Source: JAOSJL01 sp963704035
Lineage (GTDB): Bacteria > Actinomycetota > Acidimicrobiia > IMCC26256 > JAOSJL01
Direction of reading: 5' to 3'
Assembly: GCA_963704035.1 (NCBI GenBank)
Contig: CAVPGR010000004.1
Location: 496,001-560,000, forward strand
Length of the DNA: 64,000 bases
In this document: positions 42,847 to 50,313 of the stretch, piece by piece
Layout of the letters: the number at the start of each line of letters is the position of its first letter
Position numbering within the stretch: the stretch's first letter is position 1
Notes under the pieces: generated by a model
Databases searched by the model: none
The model's input: the letters and a program-made list of their open reading frames with translations, nothing else
What the model was told of the DNA's origin: nothing
Translations under genes and position numbers: made by a program

Positions 42847-43500
42847 CTACTGCCCCAGTGGGCCGCTGAAGACCCACCTGCCGACGTCGAGGAGGTCGTC
42901 GAGCGGCGGCCAGGGGAAATCGGGATTCGAGATCATCAGTGACGTGAGGCCGTGGATGCTCGCCCAGAGCGTGCACGAGATCGTGAACGGATCTCCCTCG
43001 GGGAAGATGCCCTGGTCGAGGCACTCCTCGACCGCTGCGGCCAGAAGCGCGAACGAATCTGCCGCGGTGCTCGCGACGCTGCGGTTGGCAAAGCTGTCGG
43101 ACTGCTGCATGAACAGGATGCGGTACGGCTCGGGGTTCTCGAGCCCGTACTCCACGTAGGCGCGACCGCGCGCCCGCAAGAGGTCGAGCGGGTCGTCGCT
43201 GTCGGTACCCGCCGCAGCGAGGGTGCTGACGAATCCATGAAAGTGCCGAACACAGACCTCGAGCATCAAGGCGTCCTTGTCGGCGAAATGCATGTAGATC
43301 GCCGGTGGCGTGCAGCCGACGCGGTCGGCGATCGACTGGATCGAGACCGCCGATTCGCTCCCCGCCTCGAGGAGCAGCTCGTCGGTCATCTCGATGATCT
43401 CCTGGCGCAGCTTGTCGCCCTCACCCCGCTTGGCTCGCTGCCGCGTGGGTTTGGCCTTTCCCGTGGCCTTTCGTTCTGCCTGTGGAGTGGCCTTGGCCAT
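42847..43500 (-). CDS. TetR-family repressor, proposed regulator of the whole cluster
   Basis: 217 residues. A basic N-terminal tail (KATGKAKPTRQRAKRGEG) precedes the DNA-binding domain: LRQEIIEMTDELLLEAGSESAVSIQSIADRVGCTPPAIYMHFADKDALM, with the helix-turn-helix near residues 52-72. The rest is helical, of the WHG-type ligand domain. TetR proteins bind short palindromes and release on ligand. A palindrome of the type found at five other cluster promoters lies at 43588-43605, over the -35 region of a TATACT promoter for this gene. Autoregulation and control of all these operons by this protein is my inference, the most economical one available. Confidence 0.85.
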   Translation of the reverse strand: MAKATPQAERKATGKAKPTRQRAKRGEGDKLRQEIIEMTDELLLEAGSESAVSIQSIADRVGCTPPAIYMHFADKDALMLEVCVRHFHGFVSTLAAAGTDSDDPLDLLRARGRAYVEYGLENPEPYRILFMQQSDSFANRSVASTAADSFALLAAAVEECLDQGIFPEGDPFTISCTLWASIHGLTSLMISNPDFPWPPLDDLLDVGRWVFSGPLGQ

Positions 43501-43567
43501 GTCCCTCTCCCGGTCTCTCCCACGCCGTTCGACCGGCCTTGCGAAGCCTGGCGAGAACGGTCCGGTC

Positions 43568-43605
43568 AGTATAGCTTCATGCCGTTAAGTTAGCGACCAC
43601 TAAGT
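43568..43605 (-). promoter_or_regulatory. tetR promoter with cluster palindrome, site 5
   Basis: TATACT (43573-43568) is a clear -10 box. The palindrome AGTTAG-CGACCA-CTAAGT (43588-43605) covers the expected -35 position, as for a repressor site, and its last base touches the LivF stop codon. TAACTTA also occurs twice here as a direct repeat. Confidence 0.65.
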
Positions 43606-44357
43606 TACTTGTCTTCATCAATCTTGTCTTCATCAATATCGCCCAGATAGCTGGCCTCCAGCAGATCCCGGCGCCGGCGCAGGTCCGAAGCGTTTCCTTC
43701 GATCGCAACCCGCCCCTGCCGCAGCACGTAGACCCGGTCGGCGATGCTCAGCGCCGCGGGCACCTGCTGTTCGACGAGAAGCACGCCCGCGCCCGTGTCG
43801 TCGGCGATGGCCCGCACGGTCGGGAGCAGTTGCTCGACGACGATCGGCGCCAGCCCGAGGCTCATCTCGTCGATCAGGAGCAGGCGCGGTCGTCCGGCGA
43901 GCGCTCGCGCCAGAGCCAACATCTGCTGCTCGCCACCCGAGAGCAGCCCGGCGTTGCGATGACTCAGCTCGTGGAGCCGAGGAAAGGACTCCAGCGCCTT
44001 TTCGACTGCCTCGTCGTCACCGCGCTGTGCGCCGAGGCGAAGGTTCTCGCCTGCGGTGAGCTCGAAGAACAGCGCGCGGTCCTCGGGCACGTGGGCGAGA
44101 CCGCGACGTGCCAAATCGAGCGTGCGGCGTTCGGTCCGATGCCGGCCTTCGGACACGGCCGCCCCGAGCACGGTGAGCTCGCCACCGAGCCGCGGGAGAA
44201 GGCCCGAGATCGTCAGCAGCGTGGTCGTCTTCCCAGCTCCGTTGGAACCGAGAAGCGCCACGACCTCTCCCTCGCCGACGGTGAGATCGAGGTCGTGCAC
44301 GACCGGGACGCCGTCGTAGCCGGCATCGACACCCGAGAGGGAAAGCAGCGGCTTCAC
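43605..44357 (-). CDS. livF: Liv-type ABC transporter ATPase (LivF)
   Basis: 250 residues: Walker A LLGSNGAGKTT, Q-loop region HVPEDRALFFELTAGENLRLG, signature LSGGEQQMLALARAL, Walker B LLLIDEMSLGLAP and the switch His region (VEQQ, as usual for LivF). It powers uptake of branched-chain amino acids or, in catabolic clusters, of aromatic, terpenoid or short-chain acids. The last nine residues (DEDKIDEDK) come from a perfect 15-base tandem duplication at 43608-43637. Overlaps livG by 4 bases; last gene of the transport operon. Confidence 0.92.
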   Translation of the reverse strand: MKPLLSLSGVDAGYDGVPVVHDLDLTVGEGEVVALLGSNGAGKTTTLLTISGLLPRLGGELTVLGAAVSEGRHRTERRTLDLARRGLAHVPEDRALFFELTAGENLRLGAQRGDDEAVEKALESFPRLHELSHRNAGLLSGGEQQMLALARALAGRPRLLLIDEMSLGLAPIVVEQLLPTVRAIADDTGAGVLLVEQQVPAALSIADRVYVLRQGRVAIEGNASDLRRRRDLLEASYLGDIDEDKIDEDK

Positions 44358-45109
44358 CCGTCTGCCTCCGAGCCGAGGTATGCCTCGATGACGGCCGGGT
44401 TCGTGCGCACCTCTCGGGGCGAACCCGACGCGATCACCTGGCCGAGATCGAGCACGTGGATCTGCTCACACACGTCGAGGACCAGCCCCATGTCGTGATC
44501 GACGAGGAGAACAGCGATCCCGAGATCCGGTAGTGACCGGAGGCGCGACGCGAGCGCCACGCTCTCGGCGCTGTCGAGGCCCGCGGCCGGTTCGTCGAGC
44601 ATCACGAGGCGGGGCCGTGACGCCAACACCCGTGCCAACCCGGCAAGGCGTCGTTGGCCGTGACCCAACTCGGTCGGATAGCGCCCGCCCTCGCCGCCAA
44701 GGCCGGTGGCCTCGAGCGCCCACTCGACGTCGATGTTCCGGACGCGGTAGGAGGGCCGGCACGCATCGACGAACACCGACCACCAGCGCGTCTTCGTCGC
44801 CGCCACGATGAGGTTCTCGCGAACAGTCAAGTCGTCGAACATCTCGACCGACTGGAACGTGCGAACGAGGCCGTGCTCGGCTCGCCTGTGTGCGGGCCAG
44901 CCTCCGATGTCTTCGCCCGCGAAGCGCACCCGTCCCGTCGCGTGCGGAATGAACCCGCTGAGCGCGTCGATACACGTCGTCTTCCCGGCACCGTTGGGCC
45001 CGATGAGGCCGACGATGCCGGCTTCCTCGATGGGGAACGAGACGAGATCGACGGCGTTCAGGCCCCCGTAGGAGACCATGAGATCGGTGACTTCGAGGAG
45101 CGGGCTCAT
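44354..45109 (-). CDS. livG: Liv-type ABC transporter ATPase (LivG)
   Basis: 251 residues: Walker A IGPNGAGKTT, LVRTFQSVEMFDDLTVRENL, signature-like ELGHGQRRLAGLARVL (LSHG-type, degenerate Ser to Glu-Leu-Gly), Walker B LVMLDEPAAGLD and switch His in LLVDHDMGLV. The usual LivG has LS.GxQ; here LGHGQ is a common variant. It pairs with LivF as the two nucleotide-binding subunits. Overlaps both neighbours by 4 bases. Confidence 0.92.
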   Translation of the reverse strand: MSPLLEVTDLMVSYGGLNAVDLVSFPIEEAGIVGLIGPNGAGKTTCIDALSGFIPHATGRVRFAGEDIGGWPAHRRAEHGLVRTFQSVEMFDDLTVRENLIVAATKTRWWSVFVDACRPSYRVRNIDVEWALEATGLGGEGGRYPTELGHGQRRLAGLARVLASRPRLVMLDEPAAGLDSAESVALASRLRSLPDLGIAVLLVDHDMGLVLDVCEQIHVLDLGQVIASGSPREVRTNPAVIEAYLGSEADG

Positions 45110-47130
45110 GACTCCGCCGGGGAGCTGTCGGCAGTGCGAGCGTCCGCGCCGGCGTTGTTCGACACAAGCTGACGGAGCCCACGCCTCCTTTCCAGGGCCC
45201 GCCGCGCCGCTCCCGAGATCCCGTCCGGGTACAGGATCGCCATCGCGATGAGGGCGAGGCCGCTCGCCGCGAACTGGAAGTCAGCTGAACCGCCGATTTC
45301 ACCACCCCACATCTGCGTGAGGATCCCGTTGGGGGTGAGGATGCCGGCGATCACCGCGCCGCTGATGGCGGCGATGCCGCCGAGGTAGGTGAGGGCGAGG
45401 AGGGCGAGCGCGGCGAACACGGCGAACACGGCGACGTCGAGCTTCGCCGAGTAGCCGAGCAGGACCCCGCCGAGCCCCGCGATCAGTGATGAGACAGCGA
45501 AGGCCGAGAGCTTCGTGGCCGGCACGTTGATGCCCGACGCGGCGGCCGCCCGCTCGTTCGCGCGGACCGCGAGCCAGCGCAGCCCGGTCGGGCTCCGCCG
45601 CAGGTTGGCGACGGCGAGGAACACCACGACGAGAACGACGAGAACGAAGATCCCGAATGCGGGTCGGAAGTTCTCAGAACCTCTGGCGAAGAAGCCGAGG
45701 TCGATACCGAACAGCGTCGGGGGTGGCACCTGCTCACCTTCCAGACCCCCGAGGGCGCTCGACTGGAACAGCAACGCCTCGATCGCCACCGCTGCACCGA
45801 GCGTCGCGACCGCCAGCGTCATGCCCCGGACCCTCACGGCCGGGAGCCCGACCAGGAGCCCGAGGGCGGTCGTGATCGCGACGGCGATCATCGGCGCCCA
45901 CGGGAATGGGATCCCCGCATCGACCACGAGCTTTGCGGTCCCGAACCCGGCCACTCCCGCGAACGCGAACTGAGCCAGCGAGATCTGCCCCACGTAACCG
46001 GTGAGCACGACGCTCGACAGCGCGATCAACGCAGCGATCATCGACACGACGATGGCCAACCGCCACTGACTGTCGAGTGTCAGGAGCCCGATCAGGGTCG
46101 CTCCCGACAGGATCAGCGCCGTCATTCCCACGAATCGAGGTCGGGGCGAGTTGGGAAGCCGGGATTCTAGGATCGTGCTGCGGCCGGGCAACGTCTCCCC
46201 CCGCACGGTCAGGGCGACGACGATCAGCAGGAACGGCAACGCTTGTTGGAAGCCGCTCTGAGGGATCCACGACGGGAGCCACTCGGTCTGCGTGTTGAAG
46301 TTCAGGATCGCCGATTGCGCCATCCCGATCCCGAGTCCGGCGAGCGCGGTCACCACGAACGAGCGCAGACCGCCGAAGAGTGCGGCCGCGAGCGCGGGTA
46401 CGACGAGCAGGCTCGTTACCAGGGGATCGAGCTGCCTGGTGACCGAAACGATCAGGATGACCGAGACACCTGCGAGCAGGGAGGCGACCATCCAGTTGAT
46501 CGCAGCCAGCCGATCGGGAGAGTGCCCGAGGAGCAGAACGCCCTTCTCGTTCTCGGCCGCGGCCCGGGTGGCCAGACCGAAGCGGGTATGCCGGAAGACG
46601 GCCCGCAACACGAGGGCCACCAGGACCGCGAGCCCCGCCAGCATGAACCGGTTGTTCGGCACCGTGACGCCGAACCACTCACTGCTGCCTCCGGGCAGAA
46701 TTGGTCCCAGGTTGAGCTGCGTGGCGCTCGTCTCGGTGAACCGCAGCTTGACGATGGCCTCGAAGTAGAGGAGGAGTCCGAGCGAGGCGACCACGCGGGC
46801 GAGCGCAGGTGCGGTGCGTAGCCACTTGAACACGGCGAAGTAGATGACCAGACCGAGCACCGCCGACAGGAGCGCACACGTGATCAGCGCTGTCTCGATC
46901 GTCGGAGCGTCGATGATCCTCACCCGGTCAGGCAGTCCGAGGATCGGCAGGACGAGCTCGCCGGTCTGACGCAGCTCGAAGTAGGCGAACGCGACGTACA
47001 TGCCGAGCGCGGCGTGCGCGAAGTTGACGACGCCCGACGCCCGGTGGGTCAGAACGAGACCCAGCGCAAGGAGCGCAATGACCGCGCCCGTTCCGAGGCC
47101 GACCAGCAGGTAACCGAGGTAGTCGGTGAT
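45106..47130 (-). CDS. livHM: Fused LivH-LivM permease
   Basis: A single chain of about 674 residues carries both membrane subunits. The LivH half begins DYLGYLLVGLGTGAVIALLALGLVLTHRASGVVNFAHAALGMY and ends near PGRSTILESRLPN. The LivM half holds IALSSVVLTGYVGQISLAQFAFAGVAGFGTAKL, RVRGMTLAVATLGAAVAIEAL and AAAASGINVPATKLSAFAVSSLIAGLGGVLLG. The first in-frame ATG (47001) would remove the first membrane helix. The natural start by homology and by AAAGGAG spacing is codon 47130, which reads ATC instead of ATG. It forms the channel of the importer with LivFG and LivK. Confidence 0.85.
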   Translation of the reverse strand: MTDYLGYLLVGLGTGAVIALLALGLVLTHRASGVVNFAHAALGMYVAFAYFELRQTGELVLPILGLPDRVRIIDAPTIETALITCALLSAVLGLVIYFAVFKWLRTAPALARVVASLGLLLYFEAIVKLRFTETSATQLNLGPILPGGSSEWFGVTVPNNRFMLAGLAVLVALVLRAVFRHTRFGLATRAAAENEKGVLLLGHSPDRLAAINWMVASLLAGVSVILIVSVTRQLDPLVTSLLVVPALAAALFGGLRSFVVTALAGLGIGMAQSAILNFNTQTEWLPSWIPQSGFQQALPFLLIVVALTVRGETLPGRSTILESRLPNSPRPRFVGMTALILSGATLIGLLTLDSQWRLAIVVSMIAALIALSSVVLTGYVGQISLAQFAFAGVAGFGTAKLVVDAGIPFPWAPMIAVAITTALGLLVGLPAVRVRGMTLAVATLGAAVAIEALLFQSSALGGLEGEQVPPPTLFGIDLGFFARGSENFRPAFGIFVLVVLVVVFLAVANLRRSPTGLRWLAVRANERAAAASGINVPATKLSAFAVSSLIAGLGGVLLGYSAKLDVAVFAVFAALALLALTYLGGIAAISGAVIAGILTPNGILTQMWGGEIGGSADFQFAASGLALIAMAILYPDGISGAARRALERRRGLRQLVSNNAGADARTADSSPAES

Positions 47131-47219
47131 TACCTGCTCCTTTGTCCTTCGTGCGCCCCGACGTCACGGCCGGAGCTCATCGAGACTGCTGAACCACTCT
47201 CGAAACCAGAAGTGTGCTG

Positions 47220-48551
47220 CTAATCCTCGGGGACGACAAGCTCCGAGACGTCGATCCAGTCGGTGATCTGTTTCAGTTCGCCGTCGATCATCTGGCCCAG
47301 GATCTGCTGGGGAGCACAGATCGCCGGGAGCTCGCCGCCCATCTGTTGGCCGTCGCAGGTGTAGGGGTGACCCATGTAGCTCGGACGGTCGACCGCGGAC
47401 CGGAAGTCATCGATGATCGCCTCACTGGTGAGGTTGTCGGCTCCGATCGCCACCAGCTCGACATAGAGGTTCATCAGCGACCCGAAGGCGACGGTCGCGG
47501 CGCTTCCGGCTTCCACACCTTCGCTGCCATACCTCTTGATCACCTCGTCGTAGAGGTCCACTGAGGGGGGTGGGCCCTCCAGCGGGTTCTCGATGCCGTA
47601 GATGTACCCCTCGAGGTTCTCGTCACCGATAGCGTCGACGAACGTCGGTTCGAGGCACGCTCCCGACCAGTAGGTCTGGGCGGTGACACCGACGTCGAGC
47701 ATGGCCTGATAGGCAGCGCTGCAGCCCGCGTCGGCGACCAGAACGATGATCGCGTCGGGATCGGACTGGTTGGCCGCTGTCAACGGTGCGAGCACGTCCT
47801 CGGTCACGATCGGCATCGGGACCATGTTGATGTTCTCGGGGGCGATGCCCTGCCCGATCAACGCGCGCTCGGCCCACTCGGCGCCGGAGACGACGGAGCC
47901 GAAGTCCCCGTACATGATCGAGACCCGCTCGGCATCCACCTCCTCGATCATGTGGTACACGAAACCGAGGTTCTGACCCCACGAGCCGCCGCTGAACTGA
48001 AACGAAGTCGGGCTCTCCACCGCGGTGAAGCTGACGGGGATGCCGCCGATGTACGGGATCCCGTTGTCCTCCAACACCTGGATGCCGTCGCCGAAAATGT
48101 CGATCCCGCCCAACACGGCGACAACGTTCTCTTCGACCATCCGCTGACCGCACGACTGCGCGCCGGTGGCGCTGAACTTGACGTCGCAGGTGATCAGATC
48201 GATCGGGTGGCCGTCGACGCCTCCCATCTCCTCGTTCAGCCAGTCGACGCCGGCCTGCGTGCCGAGCGTGAGCTCGGGAAACGCGACCGCCGGACCGGAC
48301 TCGTTGTTGATCATGCCGACCTTGATCGGTTCGCCGTCCGCGACGATCGGTGCGTCAGGGATCAGGTCGTCGAGCGTCGTGCCGTCCGGCGCGCACTCGA
48401 CGATCGAGTCGGTGTCGCACTCGAACTCGGAATCCTGCGCCAAGTCCCTGCTCGTCTCGGGATCAGTCTTCTCACTGCATGCCGTGGCGACCATCATCAG
48501 CGTGGCGAGCGCTGCCAGGACACGGTGAGGCCGGGATCGAGACCTCTTCAT
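47220..48551 (-). CDS. livK: Liv-type substrate-binding lipoprotein (LivK)
   Basis: 443 residues from ATG 48551: signal peptide MKRSRSRPHRVLAALATLMMVATAC with a lipobox Cys, then a Leu-Ile-Val-type periplasmic-binding fold: IKVGMINNESGPAVAFPELTLGTQAGVDWLNEEMGGVDGHPIDLITCD, QRMVEENVVAVLGGID, and YDEVIKRYG. A Cys-rich insert (FECDTDSIVECAPDG) near the start is unusual. It binds the imported compound outside the membrane. A 90-base gap separates it from the permease gene. Palindrome site 6 lies about 95 bases upstream. Confidence 0.9.
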   Translation of the reverse strand: MKRSRSRPHRVLAALATLMMVATACSEKTDPETSRDLAQDSEFECDTDSIVECAPDGTTLDDLIPDAPIVADGEPIKVGMINNESGPAVAFPELTLGTQAGVDWLNEEMGGVDGHPIDLITCDVKFSATGAQSCGQRMVEENVVAVLGGIDIFGDGIQVLEDNGIPYIGGIPVSFTAVESPTSFQFSGGSWGQNLGFVYHMIEEVDAERVSIMYGDFGSVVSGAEWAERALIGQGIAPENINMVPMPIVTEDVLAPLTAANQSDPDAIIVLVADAGCSAAYQAMLDVGVTAQTYWSGACLEPTFVDAIGDENLEGYIYGIENPLEGPPPSVDLYDEVIKRYGSEGVEAGSAATVAFGSLMNLYVELVAIGADNLTSEAIIDDFRSAVDRPSYMGHPYTCDGQQMGGELPAICAPQQILGQMIDGELKQITDWIDVSELVVPED

Positions 48552-48645
48552 CGTTGAACCGTCCATGATCGTCGTCCCCGATCCCGCGTGGTGGAGTTCC
48601 CCGGTGTGGACCCTCGCGCTGGGTGACCGCACCGTGAGCTGAGTG

Positions 48646-48673
48646 ACTTAGCGTCACTAAGGTAGCGACTATA
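48646..48673 (-). promoter_or_regulatory. liv promoter with cluster palindrome, site 6
   Basis: ACTTAG-CGTCA-CTAAGGT (48646-48663) is an inverted repeat with one extra base. TATAGT (48673-48668) lies just upstream on the minus strand, so the palindrome would overlap the transcript start of the liv operon, a repressor position. Confidence 0.65.
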
Positions 48674-48759
48674 GAAACAGGATCCGCCCGGTAGGTCAAG
48701 GCAGACCCCTCTGTGCGGCGATGAGCAGAGGAGAGGAGTCGATTCCGGTGAACGTGGAC

Positions 48760-49611
48760 TCAGTCGACGATGCAGGGGTTGATCAGGGAGCCGATGCCCT
48801 CGATCGTGACGGTCACCTCGTCGCCATCACGCAGGTAGCGAGCCGGGTCCCGGGCGAAGCCGACACCGCGGGGCGTTCCCGTCGCGATGACGTCGCCGGG
48901 TTCGAGACGGATGTGGCGTCCGACGTAGGCGACGAGCTCCGCGCATCCGAAGATCATCTCGGCCGTCGAGCTCTCCTGGAGGCGTTCGCCGCTCACGTCA
49001 CAGGTGATGGCGAGCCGCTGCGGATCGGCGATCTGGTCGGTGGTCACGATCCATGGGCCCAGCGGGCAGAAGCTGTCGAACGACTTGCCGCGTACCCACT
49101 GACCGTCGCCGAACTGTGCGTCCCGGGCGGAGACGTCGTTGCAGCACGTGTAGCCGAACACCGCGTCGAGCGGATCCGCCGGGCCTCGCTCGAGGCTCTC
49201 ATCGTCCACGCGCCTGCCCAGCACGATCGCCAACTCGGCTTCGTAGTCGACCCGTGAGGAGCGCTCGGCCGACCAGCGGATCGGCTGACCCGGCCCGATG
49301 ATGCTGTTGGGTGTCTTGGCAAAGAGCAGCGGTGCGTCGGGAACCTCACCGCCGGACTCGCGAACGTGGTCCGCGTAGTTGAGGCCGATGGCGATGAGCT
49401 TGGAAGGGCGAGCCACGGGAGCGAGGAGCGTGACGTCAGCGTCGGCGACCGCGTCCGACCCGGAAACGGACAGATCGTCACCATCAGCGAGCGCTTCGCG
49501 GAACACGTCGGCGCCCGGGTGGTCGGACTCCCGGCGAAGCAGAACCCAGCCGTCGCCCTCGGCGCGGGCCAGATGAACCACGTCGGAGTGTCGGACCCGC
49601 GCGATCTTCAC
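48760..49611 (-). CDS. Fumarylacetoacetate-hydrolase-family protein
   Basis: About 283 residues from GTG 49611 (VKIARVRHSDVVHLARAEGD); ATG 49656 adds 15 residues. The FAH core is present: KLIAIGLNYADHVRESG, LLFAKTPNSIIGPGQPI, VDYEAELAIVLGRRV, GYTCCNDVSARDAQ, and GDVIATGTPRGVGF, with the metal-binding Glu/Asp residues in YEAELA and NDVSARD. Such enzymes hydrolyse carbon-carbon bonds in acylpyruvates or decarboxylate oxaloacetate-like acids, often at the end of ring catabolism. It is separate from the cluster (no palindrome) but close to it. Confidence 0.9.
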   Translation of the reverse strand: MKIARVRHSDVVHLARAEGDGWVLLRRESDHPGADVFREALADGDDLSVSGSDAVADADVTLLAPVARPSKLIAIGLNYADHVRESGGEVPDAPLLFAKTPNSIIGPGQPIRWSAERSSRVDYEAELAIVLGRRVDDESLERGPADPLDAVFGYTCCNDVSARDAQFGDGQWVRGKSFDSFCPLGPWIVTTDQIADPQRLAITCDVSGERLQESSTAEMIFGCAELVAYVGRHIRLEPGDVIATGTPRGVGFARDPARYLRDGDEVTVTIEGIGSLINPCIVD

Positions 49612-49671
49612 GCGACGTGCTCCATAGCAACGAAGATTACCGGGATCGTTGGTCACCCATTCGCCGTGCCG

Positions 49672-50064
49672 CTACAGCGCGGGAAGCTCGGCGTTGTCAT
49701 AGGCGCGCGCTAGGGAGGTATCCGTGGTGACCAGCACGGCAGAGAGCTTTTCGGCCAGTTCCACGTAGAGCGCGTCGACGAGGCGGAGATTCTCACGACG
49801 TTTCCAGGCGCCGGCCACGAGGAGGTGCAACGCATGTCGCTCGACGGACGCTGCGGCCAGGAGGTCCAGGTTTTCGGAAACCTCCTGCTCAACGAGGCTC
49901 CCCGCGTGGTGTAGACGGCCGAAGGCCGAGAGAACCTCGGAATCGAAGTGCGCCGGCGCGTGGAGGTTCCGGCCGGCGAGGACTGCTTGAACGGAACGAG
50001 CGCTGCTGCTGCCTGTCAAGACATCGACCATGGCCGACGCATCGACAACCACGTGCTCAGGCAA
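49672..50064 (-). CDS. vapC: VapC-type PIN-domain toxin
   Basis: About 130 residues. The PIN ribonuclease core is VVVDASAMVDVLTG (first Asp), DSEVLSAFGRLHHAG (Glu), NLRLVDALYVELAEKLSAVLVTTDTSLARAY (last two Asp). The start is TTG 50064 or GTG 50052; both overlap or follow the antitoxin stop at 50057. Length and acidic residues are complete, so an active tRNA- or rRNA-cleaving toxin is expected. Partner antitoxin directly upstream. Confidence 0.85.
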   Translation of the reverse strand: MPEHVVVDASAMVDVLTGSSSARSVQAVLAGRNLHAPAHFDSEVLSAFGRLHHAGSLVEQEVSENLDLLAAASVERHALHLLVAGAWKRRENLRLVDALYVELAEKLSAVLVTTDTSLARAYDNAELPAL

Positions 50065-50284
50065 GGCCCTCGAGCTCGTCCTTCGCACCCCGGACCGCCT
50101 CGATGACCTGTTCGTGCGTCACGCCGGTCGGCTCGCGTGCCATGACCTCCTCGAGCCATGCGGTGGTTCGGGCACCGGCCAGGGCGCTACGCACGGCCTC
50201 CTGGGTGAGCTTCGACACGTTGAGGTCGGCCGCACGCGCCTCAGCCGCCAGATCATCGGGCAGGTAGACGTTCACTCGACCCAT
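50057..50284 (-). CDS. vapB: VapB-type ribbon-helix-helix antitoxin
   Basis: 75 residues from ATG 50284 (MGRVNVYLPDDLAAEARAADLNVSKLTQEAVRSALA), a ribbon-helix-helix DNA-binding N-terminus followed by a toxin-wrapping tail (EEVMAREPTGVTHEQVIEAVRGAKDELEGLA). ATG 50290 is the alternative start. The gene overlaps vapC. It should repress its own promoter and neutralise VapC. Confidence 0.85.
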   Translation of the reverse strand: MGRVNVYLPDDLAAEARAADLNVSKLTQEAVRSALAGARTTAWLEEVMAREPTGVTHEQVIEAVRGAKDELEGLA

Positions 50285-50302
50285 GCGCATAGTATACACA
50301 CA
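50284..50302 (-). promoter_or_regulatory. Leaderless vapBC promoter
   Basis: TATACT (50296-50291) ends 7 bases before ATG 50284, so the predicted transcript begins at that start codon. GTATAC in the box is itself palindromic and could be part of the VapB operator. Confidence 0.55.
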
Positions 50303-50313
50303 AGCGGAGGGCC

